NCBI GenBank assembly: GCA_026413225.1 | Contig: CM048553.1 | Span: 144,807,190-144,871,189, forward strand | Reading direction: 5' to 3' | Origin: Otis tarda | Lineage: Eukaryota; Chordata; Aves; Otidiformes; Otididae | Length of the DNA: 64,000 nucleotides | Shown here: piece after piece, positions 49,501 through 61,644 of the stretch | How the letters are laid out: the number at the start of each line of letters is the position of its first letter | Numbering within the stretch: position 1 is the first letter of the stretch | The notes under the pieces: generated by a model | What the model was told of the DNA's origin: nothing | The model's database searches: none | Seen by the model: only the letters and a program-made list of their open reading frames with translations | Made by a program: the position numbers and the translations under genes

Positions 49501-52500
49501 AACACTGCTAATTGCAGGTTTAGCTTGTGCTATATATCTTCCTTGCTTCATGCCAGGTTCCAAGTCCCATTCATTCATACCTCTAAGAGTATATGTGCAA
49601 ACACAAGCTGAAAATAAATAACATACATTTCACACAAAGAAGAAACTCGCGTTTTTATTCTTTTTCAAATACCACTAACACAGTAGCACTAAAATACATA
49701 GATCATGCTGTTCTAATAGATAAGAAACACCTCAGCATTTAGCACTTAAATCTTCATTTCCAGCTTTAAACATTTCAAAAGAAAAAATTCTTTATGCATC
49801 TCATACATGTGACAGATAAGTCTAAATATCTGTATGGAGCACAATTAAATCCTTCAGAAGCTGTACAGTAATGCATCATTCATCTCTATGAAACAAAATA
49901 TTTCAGAGGAGACTCCCCCATATATTTTCATATGGACTTTAATAGCAACTAAAACCTATTTCTTATCCTGCTGAGTGTTGCTGAGGCAGCTGCAGAGAGA
50001 CAGTGAAAGGTTGTTTGTAGAAACAGCAGATTATTTTTCTTTCTCTGAGTAAGTTAACATTTTAATTCTTTTAGCCCTCAAAGTTATTTTTGGCGGAACC
50101 GATAGAACCAGCCATTGTGACAAAGTCTGATCCCACAACCCTCTATTGTTGTAAAAGATAGCCCCAGTTTTCATTTTCTGTAAGAAGATTTTTTAAATTC
50201 CCCTAAAAGACCTCATCCCCAGTCAGCTATTCCCATTGCTATCCAGATGTTGAATTTTCTACACACCTCAAATTCATTCTTTGCATGAATAACTAGGAAA
50301 TTTTAATCACTAAAAAATAATCAAAACAGGGCACTGATTTCTTATCATCCACTGATTAATCACATGCATATGTCTTTCTAGCTCACAGCTGTGCTTCTGG
50401 GGTCTGGGGAGAAGCATACCTGTAAGCTCCTTGAAAACAAAGAAAAAGCTGTTGGAGGGGACATACCACAATCACAGTAAATCAAAATAGAGCATGTGCA
50501 GTTTGCTACCAGAACATCAGTCATCAGAAGTAAATTGCTATATTCTGGGTGACAGCCAGACTCTGTAATTTTTTTGGAGTAATAACTGTGAAGTTCACAG
50601 CAGCATTCCTTGCATCTGGCAAAACCTGCTCAGGCCAGCCCTTCTGAGATGTTCGCAGAGAGGCACACAGCCGTGTCCACCTCTGCCAGCTTGCAGCACT
50701 AATCAGATTACAAAGTGCATCTCTGGGGGTACCTGTGTGACTCCATGTATGGAGACGCATGTGGTGATGAAGTGGAAATGTTTAAATCAAGGCTTCTAAA
50801 ATAGGCAGATCAGTGTGTTGTTTCAAGACAAGCATAGTTAGTAGTGATGGATATCTTTAATGCTGCCAAGATCCAGCTGGGACAGGTTCTCAGAAAGTAC
50901 AGAGGGAAGATAGATTATGTTTTCTTCTACTGAAATTGAGTCCTCACCTACATTGCTACAAATTTGAAATCTCTGACATTTCAAAATCTAACAAGACTGT
51001 TGATTTTAAGGTGGAACTTGTTTTGTAAGGGTTAAGAGAACTGAAGAGCACCACACAGTCCCTCTTCTTAACTGATTAGCCCTCCAGCACTGAGGACTAG
51101 AGACATGAATAAAATACTGCTGAATTTACATAAAAACTTGAAGGTGTTAATTTAGCTTTACTAAATCTCTGTGAAGAACTTTTTTATAGCAGGAGGTGTT
51201 TCTTGGAATAGAAGTAACAGGGAGCTTAGAATACAAATAGAAATACAGTGATAAAAACTGTATCCTTCTTTCCAATGGAGTAATACAAACATATTGCTGT
51301 ATTTAATGCTGGCTGTATTTGTTATGCAAAATGAAAGAAGGTTTTGCTTAGGGCAAGTGGAGCCTGTAGTTTACAGGAGTGCTACTGACATAAGGAACCA
51401 CTAGATCACACATTTTAAAACAGCAGCATAATCTCTGAGGTAAGTTTTGATCTCTCTTGTTACTAATATAAAGATGTTTCAACATTTAAACTTAATAAAT
51501 GATTGAGTCTGATTGTTTCTTTTTTTTCATTTCTTTTCCCTTTTAGGAATAAAGCAATTCTGAGCTGCATGCAAACAGAACGGAGTACATCACCATCACC
51601 GATGCGTGACAAGAGTGTTTAACCAGGACATCCTAATGCAATAACTACAATAGTAAAAGCAGGGATAGCAAACAGCAATACAGGATAAGCACGTAGTAAG
51701 AAAATACATATTTTTATACATCTGTAATATTACAAGAACACAAACTATTGGAATAGAGAGATGGTTATTCAAGTATTTATCATATGTGAAGTGTAGATAA
51801 AACATGAACTTGATTGCTTTCTTGAGCACTCAACTTCATGTCTTTTTTTAAGTTGCGTCCATAACCTCAACTTTAACAGTATAATTGTTTAACTAATAGA
51901 GTAGTAGGTGTAAAAATGATAAAATGTTGCTTAAACAGTTGAATACCTGTATAAACCAGTGAATTACCTAATTTTGAAAGAGAGCAATCAAGAAAGGATT
52001 ATGCTTACATCAAAGAGGATCCAAAAGGCTTGAAATCTTAGCACCAGACAAAGTGCAGAGATCTAAGTGACGGAAACAAAGATGATTTACTGTTAAACAC
52101 TCTTCCTGTAATGAATCACACACAAATCTTACTCTGCCTAGGAAAAATATTTGTACTTCAATGACTACTTGAAGTAAATAAAATAATTCCATGGTAGTGC
52201 CAATACATCCCAATGCAAACAAAGTGTATATTTATTGGATGTACCTTCTGTGTTCCGCTTTTGCAAAGTGATTAAACTGAAATACTGTTAATAGTGTAGT
52301 GGTGGCAAAGCAGCAGTCAAAAAGAGCCATCTATTGCATTAGTCTTCCCCACCAATGTATGAAAAGCTTAGATTTTGAAAGACAGAAATTCAGCATTTGG
52401 ATGAAACTGGCTCTATCTTGTCCATAATCTGCTTTTGACAAAAACCAGCATCAGTTATTTTTAGTGAAATAGATATGAACCGCAGCAACAAGCATACTCT

Positions 52501-52599
52501 GCCTGTCATAAGGTATCTACTAGCTCAGCCAAAAATATACAGTGCTATGCTATCAGGCTTTGCATTGATTGAAATAAATGTGTAGAATACAGTAATAAC
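43543..52599. other. Long non-coding stretch, no family recognised
   Basis: No gene recognised in 9 kb. Items noted are a 93-codon frame with a hydrophobic segment (44372-44653) and a T run at 46856-46870. There is a palindrome at 46906-46917, a strongly AT-rich part at 46080-46400 and 47160-47480, and a denser set of open frames at 47580-48924. The longest of these (48474-48920, 148 codons) overlaps frames in two other frames and on the other strand, and resembles no known protein. Confidence 0.5.
46856..46870. repeat. Poly-T run (15 bp)
   Basis: An uninterrupted run of 15 T with no assignable element. Confidence 0.8.
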
Positions 52600-52812
52600 C
52601 TTATAACTTTACACTTGTAGTGCTCTTTTTGCCTTTTGAGAGTTGCAAAACACTTTATAAACATGATAAGAGAGAAAAAAAACCTCAGTCCAACTTGGTA
52701 AAGAAAGGTGCAGGAAAAGCATAGGGCAATTTAGTGGCTGGCCAAAGATCCCATATCAACACTGTGACAGTGTCAAGAATAAAACACCAGGCTCCTAGTT
52801 TTAAATCTTCAG
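52600..52812 (-). mobile_element. Old MIR-like SINE (minus)
   Basis: The plus strand reads TTGCAAAACACTTTATAAAC, then AACCTCAGTCCAACTTGGTA and AAAGAAAGGTGCAGGAAAAG. It continues with GTGGCTGGCCAAAGATCCCA and a closing CACCAGGCTCCTAGTTTTAA. This is the order of a reversed MIR: the conserved 3' part (lowest-unit AAAGTGCTTTACAAAC), then a worn GAAACTGAGG-like and GACTTGCCCAAGGTCAC-like core, then the AACCCAGG..CT region nearer the tRNA-derived head. Identity is low, as expected for an element of amniote age. Confidence 0.5.
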
Positions 52813-55773
52813 TTTTAACATTTAAGTACTTCCGGAGAAATCTTACTTACACACACCTTTAAATATATCCCATCTCTGTTGAGTATGAAGTCAATATAAA
52901 TCATTCTGATTTAAGCAGTTTCTGGTCTTGCTGATGTGATTATGTTCATGTCGTTGAATGATACCTTCATGAAAAGTGAAACTATCACAATTTCAATATC
53001 ATATTGAATTCCTTTAAGATATATGGTAGCAGGTCAATTTTCAACTCTTGTTCTTGTGAGACCACATGTTTATCTGGGTTATACTGGTGATTTTTCCTTG
53101 GCTGAGTCAAATGGCACTCGGTTCCACACACATACACAGTGTTCCTTCCAATGCAAATAAATAGATCACGTATGCTTTACCCCACAGAAGCACAAAAACC
53201 CTGGATGGAGAATGGTCTCATTACTGGGATTCCCTTTGCAGAATCAGACATGGGTGAGTTACCACCCTGACAATGCACAGCTTTTTATAAAGTCATAGCA
53301 ACAGATCACTACACACATTGTTTTGTGTTAAGGTTTTTAGCAGTGATATTCCTGAAGACGTGCTTCCGTAAATACTCACTGCTTTACTGAACTTGGATCC
53401 AAAATTTAAAAATAAATATAAATTGTACTAATGTTGAAAAGCAGCAATTTTCATTTAAGTTTTAGAAATATAATGCATAAATAGTTAGAAGGTTTTTTTA
53501 AAAATCAAAACATTATTTTCTTGTAAATTTCCCAAAAGACTGCAGGAGACAGCCAGATTCTGTATTGAACCTTGCATCCTCTCAAAGGCAGTCTCTTTTA
53601 CAGGGTCAAAAATGTTCTATTTACATATGTATCAGCAGGTGGTTTTCTTAAGGTTTTTTTTTTTCTTTGTATGCCTAAGTATCCAGAATAGCAAAGCCCT
53701 GCACTACAGAGTGTAAAACATCAAATGACACTATCATACATCATTCTAGAATATTGAATATCATGATGCTATCTCAGAAGTGCCTATTTTGCTGTTGTTA
53801 AACAGAACAGGGGAAGAATTTCAGACTTCCCCCCACCCCACCCCCATAGTCTGTGTAGGTTTGGGGATCAGTCACCAGTCTGCTCAAGCATTCTGAGCTG
53901 CAGAAAGCAATTTTCTACTTGGTTGGTCCAAATAGTTGTTAGCAAACTAGTTTATTTCTGCAGATATTCAATTCCCTCTCAGTTGAAAAGCAAAGGACCG
54001 AAGGAAAATCCTCATTTTTTCTGCACACAGTGTTACTATAAAACAATGAATTAGTTTGTTTTCTCCAGAAACATAAGCCTTAAATTGTCTTAGAGATATT
54101 TGACCACATTTTAATCAGTTTTAAACTTGTAATATGAGAATTTATGCACTAGTTACACAGTTTTTTTTTCAAATTAATCATGCCATTTTTCTTTGTGTAT
54201 TGTGTTTCTTTAGGTTGCATCTGCATTGATGCCTGAATTTAATGCTTTGAAGTAAGTGACAGGTATTTTACATGTTAATACTCTCCGCGAATGCTTCCAG
54301 AGTAGTTTATATTTTACTACCAGTCAGGATCAAAGGAGATCGAAGGAGAAGTGATGCTTTCAATTTAGCTCAAGGTAGGCTTCTAAGAATAAATACTGGC
54401 TTCTATTTAATTTAAATAATTTTTTTTTTAAATCAACAATTTAAAAAAAAAACCAAAACAAGACTAGAACAAAATCTTAAGCCATTATTATGAGTCGATA
54501 TTTTGCGTATGTATGTGAGCCAGAGATTTCTTCCTAGCATTAATTATTACAAGGGTAAACTGTCTCCAGTTACAACACGCAGAGGAACTGCACGTCGAGG
54601 TCAGTAAATACATCCTAATAGCTCTCAGTGACAAGACTTTTGTAATGTGGATTTGAGGGACTATAATAGCTTCTAGCCTTGGAGAAACAAGGTGGCAGTG
54701 AAGCTGCTCTGGAGCTATTTTCAACACAACACTGATTGATTCAACTTAAATAGGTACGAATTAGAAATGTTTGCTGAAATTAGCTGATTCATCACCTCAG
54801 TTCCCTTCCTCCCTCTTCCCATGAAAGCTATTCACAAACTCAGAGAAACAGCTCACATTTAAGCACACTAAGAAGCCTTGCAAAATACACTTAGAATCAA
54901 AATTGTGTTTGGACTTGAAAAGATTCCAGCTGAGAGCTCAGCAGCAATGCACAATTCATCCTAACACCGATTTTATTGAATCTATCTTATATCTGTGGAA
55001 AGAAAAAAAAATGTAGACTTCAGCTGTAGCACCTTGCATAGCACAAAATTCATTTTAGAAGATAAGTGAAAAAAAAAAAGGAAATACAAGAGAAGTTGGA
55101 GCTGAATTAATTCTGTCTCTGGGAAAGAATTTCTACCCAGAAGCATTACTTTATATATAATTATTTGATAGGTAATGACAAACGACCTAATGATTAGAGA
55201 AGTTGTCAACACCATAGCTTTGCCAGCAATAGAAAGCATCTGGAGCCCTACATAGAAATAAGTGCCACAAACCCATATTTTAAAATGAAATGCACCAACC
55301 ATGCTTACCTCATTGCATAAATTCTTGTTGCACTTCTGAAATAATCTCACATTTATGTTTTAAAAGATAGGGAAGTGATACAACTCAAGAGCTACCATCC
55401 TAAAAAAATGACCGTACAACAGAGTGTGAGAACTTTAACAAGCAATGATAAGTCACTTATAGAAGGTTCTCTAAATAATATCGCTCACAAGTGTATTGAA
55501 AAAAGTGGTAATAATACATGAAAGACAGGAATGTACTTTGTAATTTCAGAACAACTTTATATGTCAGACTGCCAGATAAATATTTACAACACACTCCAAC
55601 TTAGCTGAACTTATATGACTTCAATCAGGGGAAACTGCTTCCAGACACGAAGGTCGTGAAATATGTTATCAACTTTCCAGAGCCTGCCTTCAAAATCACA
55701 TTGAAAGTGGAGAGCCACACGGCTGTCTAGTGTTATGCAGACTTAGAAACACTGATAGGAAGTTTATGAAAGG

Positions 55774-55809
55774 AAAAAAAAAAAAAAAAGAAGAAGAAAA
55801 AAAAGAAGA
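55774..55809. repeat. A-rich tract with GAA units
   Basis: A 16-bp A run followed by AAGAAGAAGAAAA-type units. Simple-sequence DNA. Confidence 0.8.
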
Positions 55810-58800
55810 TTGTGCTGCTATCATGTTATTTAATAAATACTATGGAAGGTCATTCTTTATGTATGATTCTTATAACCATGCCTGCGAACACCAACTTGTG
55901 ACATAGGAGGCCATGTAGATTGCTGAAACTTTGAGCATGGATGACAAGAATCACTCTGACAAGTGAGAACAAATGTGTAGAAAGTCTGTGCAGCAGGCCT
56001 CTAGCCAGATCTTCAGTGTCAAGTTGTCTTCTTTTAAAAGAAACGTTACCAGTGCTACACAGGAGTGGAAAGGGAAAGCATACCAGTTAGAAAAGACTGT
56101 GAATGAAGCCAGAGACTAGCCAAAGTTGCCACTTACAGCCACAGTCACAACTGGCAACAAATAATTATTTGAGATTAAAACTTTTCAGATGTTAAAGAAG
56201 AAAACGTGAAGAACGGACGGTGTTTCTAAGAAATGTCCCAACTCCCTTTGGCATCATTATTATTATTATCTTATTCATGGATAAAGTTCATTCATTATAT
56301 GAAATTATCATGCAAAGGACCCTCTACTCCGTTAAACTGAGGACAGATAAAAGCATACTATTCCAGGTATGATGGAACCTTGCAATTTAGGCCTTATGTC
56401 ACGTAAAATAAATTGTTCAAGTTGCAATCAAAGGGGGTTTTTTGGTGCCAATTATATTTTGAAACATCACTAGCAATGTTGAGAATTCAAAAAATTCGCA
56501 GTTTGTAATCCTTCCTCTAATTAAAATGTTTGGTTTCTTTTTCTTTTCTTTCTGTTCTCTGAATCTTAGGCACATAAAAAATACTATTTTCCAGTTTTTC
56601 CACATGATGAGAAAAGCTAGAAATTACTTTTGCTTCATTTATTTGGACTTTTTTTTCTTTTTATCTTAAAGAAAACCTAATATAGATCATTGAATACTCG
56701 TTTTCTAAGCTTTCTTCGTTGTGAGTTTATGCTCATCTGGAAAAAGCAGAGACAACAGGATTAGTCTCCTGCCTATTTTTCTTGCAACACCAATTAGTTT
56801 ATTACTTCTTGCATACCCAGTATTAGATATTGCTACTCCTGCCATACACTACACGGTACTGTTGGAAACTTCTGTTACTATGGGACAACGTTGCTACTGA
56901 AAGAAAGACTGTTAAAAAAGTAGCAATACACATTATTTTCTTGGCTGATTCTCACAAGAAATAAGAAATACTGTTAATTCATACACAAATCAATGAGTTG
57001 AGGTATATCACTATACAAATAATGTGAAACTTGCTCATTGTTGTCCTACAACAATAATGTGAACTACTGGTATGGACACAGGGAACGTATCAGTTCTCAG
57101 TACATATGACAGTGAATGCAGTATACATGACTGAAAAAAAAAAAGAAAAGGCAGACCTAGAGTATTCCCTCACTTTGGAGTACTTTTTGTCTCTAAATGC
57201 TTTTAAATAAAGCAGAATGACAGTGTATGTTGTTCACAGCAGCCTCATGAAACCTTTGCCAATATCCAGTCTATTTATTCAAGAATATAAGCTAAGATGA
57301 CTGGAATTTAGACCCCCCCAGCTGAGACTCATACTGACTGTTGGAGTATTGGCTGTGATGCATAGCAGGAGAAGCAGCAGGTAGATGGCAGGGTTAAAGG
57401 CTAAATGGATCCTTTTTCAGAGGTGATGCAGGAAGGATTTTCCAGGTGAATTAGAGAGTCATTGATCGCATCTATGGCCTAATGAAAGAATGGGCAAGTT
57501 GAGCTAATTAGCCCAACCATTTAAGCTCTTTTCTTCACATTCCTGGTTGGCTCTCAAGTAAATTAAATTAATTGATTTAACTTACAAATTTCCAAAGAAA
57601 AGGCTGGGAAGAGGAACTTCTAATTCATAGGGAAAGAGTTGGAGCACCGTCCTTTTTCCAAAAGCAGTTCTGGGAACACAAAACAAATTAATATGTAGCT
57701 TAAATCTCCCCAACAACAATTCAGTGATTTTTGCTACTATTGAAGTAGAAGCCCATCACCAAAGCTAAATGCATTTGCCATGTCATTAACCAGTCCTAGA
57801 ATCAGTTCAATTTGAGTTTGCTATAGTCACATCTACACTGTTTTCATGCACAACAGCCACACAGATTTGCCTGGGTTTTTTTAACATTTCATGGTTTTGG
57901 TCCTGTAACCTGTTTTATTTTAACACGAACTGTCAGAAGAACAAGATACTGTGAAAGCCCATTGCTGTCTCTTACTGGTGAGATAATCAATGTTACAGGC
58001 CTGTTGCTCTTATCTTTGGGGAGTGTTCAACAGCATAATGGGAGTTCCATTTTGATTTGTGACTGTTTCATCTGGGTGGCCCAAACCCATGGAAGGTGTG
58101 ACAAACGGGCAGCTGCTGCTTTTATAAAGCAAAGAGTTTGTTCTGGGTCTTAGGTTTTTGGGTTTTTTTGAAGCAAGTAGAGTATTGGGATTACAGCAAG
58201 TAAGACGTTAGGATCAAGCTGGTGCCTGCAGATCTGATACTATTTGTTTAAAAGAGGATTCACTCATCCAAAAACAAGTCTGCCTGGGACCAGTTCATCC
58301 AAGGAATAATACCAAAAAATGATGCACTAGAAGATGCACTTCCTCTTGTAGCCTAAACAGTGGAACACTTGCAGGATCATGGGGATATTCTGATGGCACC
58401 TCAGAATTTTTTAAAAATTACATTTTTAGATGTTTGACCTCTCTCAAACCTCTTTTTATAAAACTTTCCCTTTCAAGAATGCCATCGGTCACTGTTGCTT
58501 GTAATGGCATGATATGAACAATACAGTTAAAAGAATACTAGTTTACACAAGGGTTTGTAAGTTTCTGAAAAGTTTCAGGCACAATGTTGTATTTAAATTA
58601 GTAAAGACATATTGAAGAAGAGGACGAGAAAACTACTGTTAGAAAGCTCCCTGGACCTAGGAAGATATCATCTCTACTTATTGTTTCAAATAATACGTGC
58701 AACCTTGACATATTTATTGTTTTCTAATAAAAAAAGATACATACACTAGCAGATTGTGCCTGGCTTTGGTTGTTAGGGCCACTGTTTGATTAAGTGTATT

Positions 58801-59394
58801 TCAGCTGAAGGTTTTAAGCTCCAAGATAGTTAGGAAAGTTGATGACCTACAGGAATATGTGGAGTATGCATGGCGCTGAAAGGCAAGAGAGTGAAGTTTG
58901 ACTCTATTAAGATGGATGTAGAGTGATTGATAACATGTGTGAGAATGTAGATAGGACTCTTGAACACGGAAGCACAGAAGACAGGGAGTGTATTTTTCCT
59001 CGCTCCTAAAAATTCTTTTCTAGAGCGAGAAGGGATAAAGTGCAGATTATTTGTACTCTTCCCCAGTTTGCTGTAATAAATATGATTTTTTAAAATATCC
59101 ATGGATCCAAAACTAAACCTAGAACACTGGAAAGACTTTGACTTGAAGAAATGCTGACCAAATTCATCACAAGGTCTTCTTATTTTGTAAATGAATCATG
59201 TTCTTATTGCCTACGACCACAAAAAAAAACTGTGAACATCTATTAAGGATACTTGAAACATACTAACTCATCAGTGCTTTTCTGCCTTTTTATAGAACTA
59301 TCCTTTCATTTTCTTTGCAGCTAGATCTACCTGAGAACTGAGGAAGTAAGCTGAGAGGACTTTGACATAAGATATATAAAAAGATACCATCTGC

Positions 59395-59434
59395 CTTCTA
59401 AAAGTGCTGCACTTCCGAAAGTGCAGCTTAGAAG
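59395..59434. repeat. Compact inverted repeat (hairpin)
   Basis: An inner 9-bp stem, GCTGCACTT (59406-59414) with AAGTGCAGC (59419-59427), closes a 4-nt loop. An outer 7-bp stem, CTTCTAA (59395-59401) with TTAGAAG (59428-59434), follows after a 4-nt bulge (59402-59405) on one side. All 16 pairs are Watson-Crick. Too short for a canonical precursor miRNA. Confidence 0.85.
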
Positions 59435-61305
59435 TAGTTCTACAACTACACCTTAAGTGTAAGTTAAGCCATTTAAAAATGTTGAGTCTTAGTCCTTTGC
59501 CCATAAATAAGGCACACTATACATGTTTATCTTAAAACCAGTGTTTTTAATTTATTGCAATCTGTAGACTCTCAATCACTAAACAATGACGATTTATTTA
59601 ACTCTTTTTTAAACTTGAAGTAAACATTAAACATCATATAGGCAAAACATGATCTACAAAATCCAAGTCAGTCAAATATTCTCAAACAACCAATTTTCTT
59701 GACCTAATCTTTCAGTGTACTTTTAACAGCTTTCATGTCAGTTGCTGCCCCTTTTCTTCATTATCTTTACTTCATCAGTAAGATGTCTTCCCCTCCAAGG
59801 ATCTCCAAAATTCTCCACTTTATCTTGAAACAGCAGTCTTGTAGCTAGGATAGTCTAAAGCAGTGGTGACTCTAACATATTTTGGCACACAGATGTACTC
59901 CCCATTCCAGCTACCTTTCCTGTCCTTCTGCACAGGCACATGAGCAGGCTGCACTTATTGCAAGAGGTAAAGAAGATGCAGAAAGATCTTTCTGTGTCTT
60001 GCTGAGAGTTGCAGATTGAATGTTGATATTCAAAAGGCAAGAGAAGGCACTGATCTAAAGAGTCTTCCCTCCTTAAACATCATGACCTTCCATTCACAGT
60101 TGTCTCTAAACAAACATACTACTTTTTATTACTCTTAACGTTTTCCCCCAAGTCATAAACTGTCAATAAAATAAACAGATTTCAGCAACTTTTTGCATTT
60201 CACACCATGACAAAGAATCTCTGGAAAATGTTCTGCAATCATTTGCCCTTGCTTTGTTCAGATTGTTCCTCAAGAAGGTTTCAAGGTCTCACATAATATT
60301 TTCCATTTTCTATATACTTCCCTCACAGAAAATGTATTTTAATCTGCTTTCCACATATTAGAAACTTTTCTCTGAAAGCTGATAAATATTATGTCTGCTA
60401 GAAGTTGAGTAAAGGCAAAGAGAGAAGAATCAATAGTTTTTACTATGTAAGTAAAAAGAGAAGTGATCAGTTCATCTGAAAAATCAAGCCTTTTGGGTTT
60501 GACATTGAATAACCTTAATGTTGGGTCAACATTTCCAGGTGTTTTTCATATTACTTTTGAGGAGTTTAAATGTAAATTTAGCAGTAAGGAGCTCCAGATT
60601 CTACCACCTGATTTATTGGCAGACTTGAGGAAATCACTTCGGTTCTATAAACTTCATTTTTTTTTTCATTGAACATTTAAAGTGCTTATCTATCATTGTC
60701 CCTGTTTCGAGGCGAATGGTTTTGATATTGCAGGAAAGGGTGGCTTGTTATGCTCACACTTGGCACCTCACTGCTACTGCTTTTCATCTCTCTCTGCTTA
60801 TTGCAGAGCCTTCACTAACCCTTCCCTTTCCAGCTTCCTTCGGCACGCTGAAGAAAGCACTGCGCATTTCACGACAGAGACCAGCACACAAGCATTATCC
60901 CATAATTGTTTCTAGTTCGCTCTGGTTACATTCATCATCTCTGGGATGTTTATTTTTGGTACTGTTTACTTCCCCTTAGTATCATCATTTACCAGTGAAG
61001 CTATGCCATGTTTACACATGCAAATTATTGCCTTGATACACACGAACAGATCTTTAATTTGTTGCCTTCCTGCTAACACATGCAAGTAGATTTATGAAAG
61101 CACTTTTTTGTTTGCTCCTCATGAATTCTCTCCCAGCTGAACATTCTTTTTATGTTTTTTCATGTTTGGCTTAAGTCACATCACATTATGTTAAAAAACT
61201 TTTGGCTCCATTTCATAACACTGAAGCAGAAAGGCTCATAATAAATTGATTCATGACCTGTAAAAAATCCTTACAGAACATATGAGCCCTGACCCTGATT
61301 TCAGT

Positions 61306-61370
61306 GTATGAGAATATATGCATGTATGTGCACGTATGTGTGCATGTGTTTTGTGTATATGTGTATATGA
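61306..61370. repeat. TG/TA-rich simple repeat
   Basis: Interrupted alternation of purine and pyrimidine (GTATGTGCACGTATGTGTGC and similar). Microsatellite-like. Confidence 0.8.
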
Positions 61371-61566
61371 TGTTACTACAATGTGGCAAGTGTTCAGGAT
61401 CTGAAGGTTTCCAGCTGTTGAGTGGTTTAGATCATCAGCCAAAATACACTGATAGCATATATATCAATGGCACAATCAGTAGAAACACACTTTACAGTAA
61501 CCGCCTCTTACCTCTGCTATTACATAGATATTTCTCAGTAAAGCTGAAGTGCACAACTACCTTTCT

Positions 61567-61644
61567 GAAAGAGAGAGGGAGAAAGAAGGCAGGGAAGTGG
61601 GGGACTGGGGAGGGGAGAGAGAGAGACAAGAAAGTAAAAGGAAA
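61567..61644 (+). repeat. Purine-rich tract with G-quadruplex motif
   Basis: About 78 bases are nearly all A and G on the plus strand, with only a few C or T. Inside lies a canonical G-quadruplex pattern at 61592-61615. It has four G runs of 3, 5, 4 and 4, separated by loops AAGT, ACT and A. Confidence 0.8.

Noticed and set aside
50400..50430. TGTAAGCTCCTTGA as an L2 3' end
   Set aside because: Only about 14 bp resemble it and the neighbouring L2 3' sequence is not recognisable.
53829..53847. C-rich run as a minus-strand G-quadruplex
   Set aside because: It contains only three separate runs of at least three. A fourth run within loop distance is absent.
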